This document shows, in pieces, positions 54,609 through 64,000 of a DNA stretch of 64,000 nucleotides. This DNA is from Neodiprion pinetum (Eukaryota; Arthropoda; Insecta; Hymenoptera; Diprionidae). Position 1 is the first letter of the stretch. Each line of letters opens with the position of its first letter. Under the pieces are notes generated by a model that saw nothing but the letters and a program-made list of their open reading frames with translations, had not been told where the DNA came from and searched no databases. The translations under genes were made by a program, and so were the position numbers. The stretch is from contig NC_060237.1 in the NCBI RefSeq assembly GCF_021155775.2, forward strand, positions 9,201,832-9,265,831, given 5' to 3'.

Positions 54609-54989
54609 ATACATACACAAGTACAGTTATAATTCCTAATTAAACGTTACGTACATAAATGAAGAAATTGCAGAATATAACTGCCTTTAGAGCTTATACA
54701 GATATAGCTGCAAAAGTAAAAACTGATTATAATAATACTTGAGGGAAGAATAAGAGTCGGGTGGCCTTGTGAGTGAAGAAGAGACAAAGAATACGCCGAC
54801 GGTGTTTTACGTATATACGCACACGAATACCGCGCGATTTGCAAAGGGCATATTATAATCTCCCTAATTGGTCATTTAATTAATTATCTTTGAAAGGAAT
54901 TTGTGTTGAGAACCTGCCTCGGGTGGGATTTCAGTCCTCCTCCTCATCCTCCTCCGTCTATCCGAGAATGCGAATTATGGGATAGAGAG

Positions 54990-54997
54990 CATCTCTC

Positions 54998-55079
<82 letters not shown>
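54990..55079 (+). repeat. CT microsatellite
   Basis: About 90 bp of CT, with one CTCCCT interruption near 55007. An open frame encoding Ser-Leu runs through it and is an artefact. Confidence 0.95.
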
Positions 55080-55082
<3 letters not shown>

Positions 55083-56948
55083 GCGGAGTCTGCCGCGCTG
55101 GCAGAAGTTAATCCATCGTGAACGAAGGTGGCGCGCGAAACCGCGGGAAATTAGGTTCGAAAATCTGGACAAAAGCTACCGACGAATGGCGCACCTCGCG
55201 ACCGCTCCATAATTCAATCATCCTCCGTTCTGGCGGTGGCCACGTTCCAAAGGCCCCGGCAGCTGCACGGCTCAATTCACCAACGACTCGGAAAAGTCCC
55301 TCGTCGGCGTCTCGATAATTTTCTCACGGAGAAATTATCCTGATCCGTTGGAGTTTTTTTTTTTTTTATTTATTTTTTTTTTTTTATTCCTTCATCGACA
55401 GAACGCACGTGTTTCATCTTCTCTTATTTTGCAACAGCATTCGATTCTTATAATATATTTACATAATATTAATTGTAAGACTGAAAAATCGAACATTAAT
55501 TTTCTAAAATATTCCGTCAATTATAAACGAAATAGAAAATTTCGAAAGACACAGACACGTTTTATTATAAACACAAAATTTTGACAAAGATTGAAAAAAA
55601 TAACGCTCTTTTTCAGTGATTCTGGCAAGTTTTACCCGAATACATGAAACTCAAGTAGGTATAATATATAATTCTGATGAACGATTTTTCCTCTTTTCTT
55701 ACTCGGGTTTTTCTAGTTTCTTTTTTTTTTTTTTTTGTTTTTTTTTCTTTTTTTTTCGGCCTCTAGCTCTTTCTTCGAGTGTCAATTACTGCCGTGAAAC
55801 GATACCGAATCTCGGAAATTACGCTACGCTTTATCAGCTTTCGCGAGTAGAAACGTGATATTAAAAGCCACGCACGCAAGGATCCGAGGCTCGGTCTTTC
55901 TTGCTCGCGTTAGTTGACGCTGTAAGTTAGATTACACGAAGGTACGCAGAAAGGAGAAGGAGGCGTAATCCGGCAAGTGAATTAGATTTCTAATATCCCG
56001 GAAAGTGAAGTGAATTAATTCAAGGCTTGACAGCGCGGTTGGCAGAATTTAATTTCCTATTCCTACCGAAACTAGAAACTGTATCACGCAAAACTAGAAA
56101 GACGAGAATTGCCGCAGAGAACTGTTAGAAATATTGCCAACGGAGGTTAATTCGAGTTACTCGGTGGTCTTTGTCTCGTTAATTTTTTAGAATCTTGTAT
56201 TGAGTACGGGGGTCGTTGGAAACTCCTCGTAAAATGTCACTGCGTAGAAATAGCCCGAAAAAATTCTGAGATAGTCTTTAACTGTGATGTTTCAAGGCAA
56301 ATTAGCTATCTTGAGTGAAATGAAATTTTGAATATGAAAAAGAAATTCGTAAAGCAACAAAATGCACTGAGAAAAATTTGACCGAGTAACTTTCAAGAGA
56401 CGGATATTTAAGAAAAAAAATATGGAGATACCGAACGTTGTAAAAAAAATTATTGATTAGAGTGAGTGAGTTGGAAAAAGAATGAATTACCAATTTTTAC
56501 CATATTTCATTATTTACCTTGGATCAAATCAAATTATGTTGCATGTTTTTCATCTAGAATTTACAGTGAATATACAGTGAGGTCGTTTTTACATTTATCC
56601 GGAAATTTCTTAAGATATTCTCTTTTCATATCACGTAATTCTCAAATGCATGAAATATTCAAAGATGAAAACTTTTTCACACGTTCACCTTTTCATCATA
56701 CATGTAACTGATAGCACTGATAATAGTTCCAATCGACAAATAGCATTGTGAAATTGGCTATCGACAGAAAACATTATTCCGAATCAATTCGTGAAGAATA
56801 GTTTTCTAACAAAAAACAAGCGATCGTTAAATAAAATCGAACTAAATCTACTAGGCTTTGAACTGCTTATAAAAAATGTAATCAATCATTAGTAAAAATG
56901 CGTTCGATTAAAAAAGAAGTTTTTCGTCGTCTGCTTTTTTTTTTTGAT

Positions 56949-56981
56949 AAATATATAAATAGACAGATAAATAGATAGATA
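56949..56981 (+). repeat. GATA/ATAA tetranucleotide patch
   Basis: AAATATATAAATAGACAGAT followed by AAATAGATAGATAC. A short interrupted GATA-type repeat. Confidence 0.7.
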
Positions 56982-57027
56982 CAAGGTCAGAGGTGCCGGT
57001 TAGATACAATCCGAACGAATATTGTAC

Positions 57028-57096
57028 ACGTGTGTGTGTGTGTGTGTTCGTGTATATATATATAATATATATATGTATATATATATATACACACAA
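57028..57096 (+). repeat. Compound GT/TA microsatellite
   Basis: About 9 TG units, then TTCGTG, then TA with ATAATA and ATGTAT interruptions, ending in ACACACAAG. Alternating purine-pyrimidine throughout, so a Z-DNA-prone or cruciform-prone tract of about 69 bp. Confidence 0.9.
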
Positions 57097-57298
57097 GTAT
57101 ATATCGAGATAGCCGTCGCCTCGGCGAAAGTAATATCAATTTCAGTAAATGGAAAAAGTATCAAGATGCGCGCGAGAGCTGAGCGAGAAAGCGATTCGCA
57201 AATTTATTGACCGATTGAGAGCTGCTAAATAAATTAGTTCTCTCTGAGAACATTCCTTGGTCCTAAAATGGCCGAGTCTAAATTGCTACCGGTAGGTC

Positions 57299-57330
57299 GG
57301 AGTAGGAGTAGGAGTAGGAGGGGAGGGGGG
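57299..57330 (+). repeat. GGAGTA tandem repeat with G-run
   Basis: GGAGTA three times, then GGAGGGGAGGGGGG. At least four G-runs of two or more within 32 bp make a G-quadruplex possible on the plus strand; this is inference. Confidence 0.75.
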
Positions 57331-58588
57331 TTAAAGTTTTGGTAAAATGGCATTTTATTTCTACGAAATTGGATTTTTAATCGGAGCGCAGTCGGTGGAA
57401 AATAGCCACTTCGTCGAGCCCTGACTGGTGTGTGTCTATAAATGCCCGACCAACTTGTTCCCGATTTAGGAAATCTATTGTCCGCGCGGGAAAGATCCTT
57501 GGGAAAAATATTACCCGCTCTCAACGTCGAACATTTTCCCTACTGACGGTATAATTTCTCCGCAGTTGTTTTTTATTTATTTTTTTTTCTTCAACTTCAT
57601 CCTCAAATTTTTCAAATTCCTTTAGTTTGCCGTACATTTTCTTCTTCGTTTTCCTTTCGCTTTTGTTGCGTCGCAATTTTTGTTCCTTCGAACGGAGCAG
57701 AAAATGAATGTATAGAAATTTTCACCCCTCGACGGCGTACGTTTGGATCAATTTTTTCCTGCACGGTCCCGACAAATCTTTTACCACCGCAACAGCAGCG
57801 GCGAGTCAAGTCAAGTGTAAATAAATAGACTGTACTGCCGTCCCATTTGCTAGATTAGAATCAAATATAATTTTCTCCGCCCGCGGAGGGGGGAGCTGAT
57901 CGTTCTAATATAGCGGCGTGCCGCCCAAAAACCAACGATGTCGGTTATATATCATATCCAAGATATGTATATGCATGTGTACATATTAAATATACTCATA
58001 TATATACTCAAATATACTAACGCATGCGAACAATTAAAGAACAGGATGATAAAGGAAATGTTTCAGTATCGTAATCATACCTTACTCGCTTCGAAAGCAT
58101 CTGAGGTATCAGATTTGACACTGGGAAAATTATTTTCCTTGCTCTCTGCTAAAGGTGAAATTTTCTCACGTACAAAATCGTTTATTTACTCGTAACCAGC
58201 TGTTCAAAGCACCGTTCAAATAATTTTATTCATATGATTTATGCAGTCATTTAGAAAATTTAATATATATTTGATGAATCGGATGGAAATATTATCAGTC
58301 ATTTATTATCATCTACAAAATTGACGACGCTGAGACAAATCAAGTTATCAATTTAACGATGTAATTTGAATGAGAATCGCTTTTTCAAAACTCGACTTCT
58401 TGAATTTCACTTTTAAACTTGCAAAATTGTGATTGAACGATATTTCGTTGCGTTAACGTCACTACCGTAAGCCTTGTAAATATTGCAATGAAAGTTTCAC
58501 AGAAAAGTGAAACCATGTACTTTTATTCAAGCATAAATATACAACCATTAATCGTGATAAGTATAGAAAAAAAAATGTATCAAGTTAT

Positions 58589-58606
58589 AAAAAAAAAAAA
58601 AAAAAA
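58589..58606 (+). repeat. A18 homopolymer
   Basis: Eighteen A after CAAGTTAT and before CATCTCCG. No retroposon body was recognised upstream. Confidence 0.85.
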
Positions 58607-59030
58607 CATCTCCGTTTGTACGATGCAAAATTGGTTGAGTCAACAAAGTGACCATAGACTGCAAATACTTATACAGGGTGGCATACGTACAGTACGTGTA
58701 ATACTATAAACTTAAAACACCGTGACTTAAGTGCTGTTTCATCAGTTGGGTTGCCGTTCTCTTCTTCTCGTATATCCGTTTTTCCTTTTCTTTTTTTTTT
58801 TTTTGTTCTTCATTTTTTTTCTCTCTTTCATTCCTTCTTTCTTTCCGTCTCCCGTTGAAAGAGCGGAACACGGCACTGGTTTTCTCGTTAAGAAATTCTT
58901 AGGTTTAATTAAAATTTCCCTAATAGAAGTAAAAAGTAATTATAAAATTTTTATTATAGGGTATATCATTGCTCGGCGGAAAGGCTCTCACCAGAGGCAG
59001 AATAAGACAGTCGGGTATCACGGCAGCGGC

Positions 59031-59107
59031 GAGGATAGGGGGGGGGGGGGGGGGGGGGATAATAAGAAGAGAAGAGGGGGCAGAAAGAGAGAATGGAGTG
59101 GGAGGAG
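59031..59107 (+). repeat. Polypurine tract with G21 run
   Basis: Almost pure purine for about 77 bp. It includes 21 uninterrupted G at 59038-59058, followed by ATAATAAGAAGAGAAGAGGG and GGAGTGGGAGGAGATG. The opposite strand gives Pro/Ser-rich frames that are artefacts. G-quadruplex or triplex formation is possible but untested. Confidence 0.85.
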
Positions 59108-60192
59108 ATGCAAGATTAAACGATAAATTGTTTTTACTAATTTTATAATTACCAACTTTCTTTTTCACCTTTTTCCACCTTTTTCAATTTTTCTGTTTTG
59201 TTTCGACCTGCACCCCCTCCACCCCCCACATCGCTAGTTTCCTTTTACCCGCTCTTCTTCTTCTTCTTCTTTTTTTCATCGTCACGTCATGTCAGCGTCG
59301 AGCAAACGCGACCAAACAGAACGAAACCGCAATGTTAATATCAACTTTTTTTCACATCCCTCTGTCTATTTGCCCGTAACCGAGGCTGCAAGCTCGAGAT
59401 CAAATGAAACTCTGCAGATTCGGGGATAATAAATGCGAGTCACAGAAATTTCAATCGTGTGTTTCGTAAACGCACGGTCAGGTTGTTTGTTTCTGGCTTC
59501 TTTTATACAGAAAAACGAAAATTGGAGAAAATCGGTTGTGAGAAATGGGTCATGCTTTCGGTCTTCGTGCGACACTGCGTAGATAAATATCCACAAATCG
59601 ATGATTTGGGTTTCATTAATTTTTAAACTCTTTCAAATTTAACCTCAGTCTTCAAACATATGGCCACTGAATATATTTTTTGTTGATCGCAAATATCTCA
59701 GCATATTCAAACTTAGCCCAAAATTTAAAAAAAAGTTTCAAAGTATCGATGGAATACACCGCGAATATCTTTTCCACTTATCTATACCGTGAATGAACAA
59801 TCGATTTAGGCAAGTTTATTGACATAATATAATCGAATAAATTCACTTGTCGTTCATTTAACGAGCAGGATTTCATTTATTCCGCAACATAATGAGTTTG
59901 AAAAAATCAAAAACGAATGTAGAAATAACTGAGAATTCCTGAATTGTCCATCAATGTCTAATATACTCACCCCGTGAAAGTCACACCGTAAACTTGTGTC
60001 GATTTTCAGCTACAATCTTACCGAAATTTTCAATAATATTCCGTTTCCCTTTCGCAAAAGTGGTTCGTAAAATAGACAGTCTCGTTACGAAAGTCCAAAA
60101 AACAAAAATAAATCAAATAAATACACATCGTAAATGGAAGAAAAAACTATAATATAATCCACCTGCAAGCGTTCGCATGCACGCAATGTTGA

Positions 60193-60214
60193 AACACACA
60201 CACACACGCACGCG
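60193..60214 (+). repeat. CA microsatellite
   Basis: AACACACACACACACGCACGCG, about 22 bp, alternating purine-pyrimidine with CG at its end. Confidence 0.85.
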
Positions 60215-61003
60215 CCGTTGCATTTATACTGCGGTGAGCGAACGAGGGTGTCTCATTACGCGGCTTAATTTCATTCGAGATATACGCATGCATACGATTG
60301 CGAATTGCACGTACGTACATAAGTACTAGTTGTAACGCCGTGAGAGAAAGAAGGTAAGCTTCTGTTCCTTTTTCATTTTCTTGTCCTTATTGGCAGCTCA
60401 TTTGTTGATTAATTTATTCCTCTTCTTCATCTTCTTATCCATTTAAACCGATAAATTGTCACAACGGTTTCCATGTGTAACATATTACCTATCGAGTTGT
60501 ATGTAAAAATAATATATTATTGCACACCGGATATACATCGTTATACGTTTAGACACACACATAATTAATATTATATATACATATATATATGTACATATTC
60601 ACGCATGTCACTTGAGCCTGTTTGAATTTTAATTTAATTCCCTTTTCGTCTCATAATTATTTTTCTATTAATAAAATTAGCATCATCACGCGATCTAGGG
60701 TGCAGCGTAGATATACATATATATATTTGTACATACGCGTGTATTCGTACAGCTGACACTTGTGCAGGGATGAGAAGACGGAGAGAAATTGCCTGGGAGG
60801 TAATCGGATCGCTAAATATGGAAACGATGTAATTATAATAAGTTAATTGACAGAAAATTACATATCGGCTTCGTGTGAATATATACAGAAGCATGCATAT
60901 TATTACATATATGTGAATGTATATTAATTGGTACAATTCCCGTGGTTAAAATGCGGTAGATGTAACAATAGCTGCGTGTCAAAGCGTAGATATGTATAAG
61001 TAA

Positions 61004-61897
61004 GAGGTATTCCACGAAAACGTGACCAATGGCTCACAATAATCATCCTGAGTTTGATAAATACTTTTTGCATCGTTGTCCCAACTCTGAGCAAGAAACA
61101 GTCGCACGACTTTCGGATATTTTTTTGCACGTCCATTCCTTGTTCATTCGTTCACCACTCTTCTAATATTGGACAACCGTCAGTTTCGAGAAGGAAGTAA
61201 ATCAAGATTTGAGTGACGCAATCATTTTTTGAGTTGAATTGATTTAAATAAATTCGTGTGATTCGATTTGATTTTTTTTATTTCAAATTAATTTTTTTTT
61301 AATTTATATAGATTTCTTTCATTCAACTTGGTACATTTCAATTCATGAATATCCATTTTTTCTCGACGACTCACCCTAATTCAAAGTGATTTCAATTCAT
61401 TCTTTTGTATATCTTGTTAGTTCGAAGCTTTCTTTTTACTTCTTTTTAATACAACTTAATTTTTGATTTCAATTTAATTTTCTTCTCTGTAAACAGATAA
61501 TTCTGGCACGAATCCAAACTAATTCAAATCAACTTGACTTCATTTTTCATAATTCAGTTAATTCTCTATATTTCTGTTAATTTTTAGTAATCCAGTTAAT
61601 TCTCATTAATTCAGGTTAGTTATAATTAATTCACAAACCTATCGACACGTTAATTTATAAATTTATTTCCTCGTAGAAGCCGTTAGCGACGTTAAAATCA
61701 TTGGTTAAAATTTCTTGAACCCATTAAAACGAACAGAAACAGAACAGAAGATTACTTCCACTTCTGAAAATATTTCATAACGATCCATAAATTTTCTAAC
61801 ACTAAAACGATTTAATCGCTTCAAACCGTATTTTGCGCTTTGATCATGGTGAAAAAAAAACCCATTAGAAGCTGACCGAGTTCCTAAGGAATGCCCT
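61004..61897. mobile_element. Probable family B relative (894 bp)
   Basis: The right end inverted reads AGGGCATTCC, then five different bases, then AACTCGGT. This matches the family B terminus (AGGGCATTCC, five bases, AACTCGGT) at those 18 positions. The left end reads GAGGTATTCCACGAAAACG, a weaker match. GTA lies on both sides (61000-61002 and 61898-61900). The interior holds the degenerate AATTCA-rich stretch and encodes nothing recognisable. The left boundary is the less certain; the two ends might belong to separate relics. Confidence 0.45.
61230..61640. repeat. Degenerate AATTCA/TAATT-rich stretch
   Basis: Words such as GAATTGATT, CAATTCAT, AATTCAAAT, TAATTCAGTTAATTC and AATTCAGGTTAG recur with irregular spacing over about 400 bp. 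G and C are scarce. No fixed period is obvious by eye. It may be a strongly eroded tandem array or cryptically simple DNA. It lies within the probable family B relative. Confidence 0.5.
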
Positions 61898-61899
61898 GT

Positions 61900-63175
61900 A
61901 CGTTGTGTTCGATTTCTCGCGTTTTTTTCGATCTGCTGCATTCGCATAAGGCGAATGCTGCGTGATACGCGTCGTTTAACGATCATCGTCGCGGTCCCCG
62001 ATGAGTTTCGTTTTATGATACATTATAAGAAAGGTTACAGGTATGATAATTAATTAAACGAAATGATGATATAATGATATTCAAAGTCTGAGCGATTCGA
62101 TTCGATTGGTTCTACACGCGGCGGTTCGAGAGGCAAATATCAGAGGATACCCAAGTTGGCTCCGGTAACATTCATTCCGGCATGAATCTATATTTGCTGG
62201 ATTCAATCCCGATGGGAATCCGATGTAATTAATTACTGAATCTTGCGCCGTTGAATCGTAAATGATATTGCCCGAAGTTACTATTAATAAGCGAATCTCA
62301 TCCGAGAATTCGAGAGTATTAATATCATCCAGTTTTGAACACTTTGATTTTGCTTCAGAGGCGGCTTTTTATACGTATAAAAAGTATTCACAATTTACAA
62401 TTATCCAGTTTTCATTTCGAAAAGAATAAAAATAAGCAATATTTCCAGACTCTGATTCGTCAAAAATGAATCTCGTAGTCTTGTGGATTAACAATGAAAA
62501 AATTTTTTCACAGACCTGGAGTGATCATTTTCATGTTTTAATCAGGAATTAAAAATCGTGTACCTATTTGCAAATTCATAGTATCGTAATGGATTTAAAA
62601 TATTTGTACTCCTCGATACATCCTTTAAATCCTTTCATAAATTCTCCGAAGATTTCTAACGGATTTCAAATAAGTTTGAGAGAAAAAATAAGTAACCCAA
62701 AAAAATTTACAATTCTGTCAAGAAGATAAAATCTGTATGAAACTGTTCTGACCCAAAGCTTTCAAAATATCTTCGTAAAAGTTTGACAACATGGTATCGA
62801 AGGGTTTCCAAACAAATTATTTCGAGTTTCTATAATAACAACCAAAATTGGAGCAAAATTACAAAAATCAGAAACGAACTTGAGTAAAAATAAAGTGAAA
62901 TGAGTTTACATTCTCACACACACACACCCATAATTCGCTGAAAATCTATAAGTCTACATTTTTCGCGGATCTTTTGAAACCGTTTTCAAATCGTCCTCCA
63001 CCGTACATCGTACAACCTATAAGTAGGCCCACCGAAAAATCGTGATACAACAATTTTCTCCTCCCTCAACAAAGACACCCCCATAGTTCTCGGTATCAAC
63101 TCGACGCAGCTGGACTGCACACGTCGATCAGAAACCAAAAAACGTATAGAACATGATATCCGGGGGCACGTGGTC
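61900..63175. other. Gene-free stretch
   Basis: No gene is supported. It is AT-rich unique DNA with a short CA run at 62914-62927. Open frames of about 60 codons are unrecognised. Confidence 0.55.
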
Positions 63176-63176
63176 A

Positions 63177-63412
63177 TCGGGGGTAAAATAAAAAGAAGCG
63201 TAAGAGGATGAAAACGGGGAGGAAAAATGATAAGAATAAGAAGAAGAAGAAGTAGAATAAGGAGAAGGAAAAGGAAAAGGAGAAAGTGGGGGTTGCAGAA
63301 GCGGATAACAGAAGTTGCGGTGATGTTGGCGAGCGAGATGCCGGCTGGTGAGGGGGGAAAGGCGGCAACGGGCGGTGGAGAGGGGTGGTGGAGGGGAAGA
63401 GGGCGCCTCTAA
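63177..63412 (+). repeat. Purine-rich block with GAA/GGA words
   Basis: About 235 bp with strong purine bias on the plus strand. The early part is A-rich (AAGAATAAGAAGAAGAAGAAG, AAGGAAAAGGAAAAGG). The late part is G-rich (GGAGAGGGGTGGTGGAGGGG). Frames on the minus strand are Ser/Phe/Pro-rich and are artefacts. Confidence 0.75.
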
Positions 63413-63514
63413 TGTGATTGGTTTACTGCCTCCGGAGAAGCCAAGACTTATACGCCGACGAAATGGAATTAGTTTTCGCAATTTCGCACAGTCCATCCTT
63501 CTAAGTGGGTGAAC

Positions 63515-63590
63515 CCGCAGCCCCCTCCCCCTCCGCCCCTCCACCCCTCTTCGCCTCCTCCTCCGCCTTCTTCTTCCTCCCCCCACCATG
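63515..63590 (+). repeat. Pyrimidine-rich block
   Basis: About 75 bp of C/T-rich sequence (CCCCCTCCCCCTCCGCCCCT, CCTCCTCCTCCGCC). It is roughly complementary to the G-rich end of the purine block about 115 bp upstream (63376-63402), so the two could pair as an imperfect hairpin. Confidence 0.7.
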
Positions 63591-63666
63591 CAACCGCGGT
63601 ACCGGCCAAATACATTATTTTTGTCCAATACACGCGGCCAACTATAAACTAATAGCGTTTCACCGC

Positions 63667-63831
63667 ATAGGAGAGGGGGGTGGGGGGTGGGGATGAATAC
63701 ACGAAGAGACGGAGAAAGAGGAAGTGGAAGAGAGGAAGAGAGGTTGGCGTATAATTTGATTAAAAAATTAGAAAAGCGCCGTCAGGGGCTGGGCGGGGGA
63801 GGAGGGAGGGTTGGGGGGAGGGGGGGGGGGC
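63667..63831 (+). repeat. Purine-rich block, G-runs
   Basis: GAGAGGGGGGTGGGGGGTGGGG, then GAAGAGACGGAGAAAGAGG, an AT interruption at about 63744-63775, then GGGCGGGGGAGGAGGGAGGG and a run of ten or more G ending at 63830. G-quadruplex potential on the plus strand is high by inspection. Confidence 0.7.
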
Positions 63832-64000
63832 TTAACTCTGGTACAAGGTAATTCGACGTATTGGATTATACGAGTCGAGATCGCGTGTTGGATTGGAATT
63901 AAATTAAGTCTGCGCAGACCTCCGAAATTCAAGGCACCCACGCGAAAATAACCTTATATATCCACGTACCTACCATTCGTTTGTCCAGCGACTCGTATTT

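Larger units (their letters stand above)
54615..61000. other. Gene-free stretch with microsatellites
   Basis: No gene is supported. The stretch holds the CT repeat near 55 kb, T-rich DNA near 55.35-55.39 and 55.72-55.76 kb, the GT/TA tract near 57.06 kb, a GGAGTA tract at 57.3 kb, A18 at 58589-58606, T-rich DNA near 58790-58804, the G21 run at 59.04 kb, a CA tract at 60193-60214 and a TA-rich patch near 60565-60600. CACTGAGAAAAATTT at 56365-56379 equals a family A terminus but its interior does not continue as family A. Confidence 0.55.

Overview
This window looks like a gene-poor stretch of an animal nuclear genome, most likely an insect and possibly a hymenopteran. The reasons are the AT-rich background, CpG that is frequent rather than depleted, many GA/CT, TA, GT and trinucleotide microsatellites, homopolymers up to about 21 bases, and short inverted-repeat DNA-transposon relics. 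The taxonomic call is an inference; no sequence here identifies a species. I recognise no complete protein-coding gene, rRNA or tRNA. The open frames are short, many are produced by simple repeats, and none shows a convincing conserved domain. The window is best read as intergenic DNA or the inside of a very long intron.

Layout. 1-7.7 kb: unique AT-rich DNA with several GC-rich patches (about 2.64-2.89, 3.47-3.72 and 5.78-6.08 kb). 7.78-8.02 kb: a degenerate GATTACA array with a period near 10 bp, changing to about 19-20 bp. 10.1 kb: a long GA microsatellite. 13.04-13.32 kb: a degenerate inverted repeat, followed by the first full copy of a short transposon family at 13.81-14.23 kb. 16.1-16.5 kb: a GC-rich patch with short direct repeats. 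20.7-21.0 kb: another inverted repeat. 26.0, 36.6 and 52.9 kb: three more full copies of the 13.8 kb family, plus a terminal fragment at 28.55 kb. 30.5-37.6 kb: several GC-rich patches. 38.5-38.9 kb: two overlapping open frames that may be a coding relic. 42-50.5 kb: simple repeats, a C19 run and a G20 run. 54.0-54.6 kb: a second type of inverted-repeat element, with a probable relative at 61.0-61.9 kb. 59.0 kb: a G21 run. 63.2-63.85 kb: a purine block, a pyrimidine block and then more purine blocks.

The strongest result is a miniature inverted-repeat transposon family. It has four full-length copies of 366-425 bp with CACTGAGA-type ends; three are flanked by TA on both sides and one by CG. 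The second most interesting is the helically phased GATTACA array. There is no operon-like or multi-gene system to describe. The GC-rich patches could be regulatory modules, but nothing in one sequence alone proves it.
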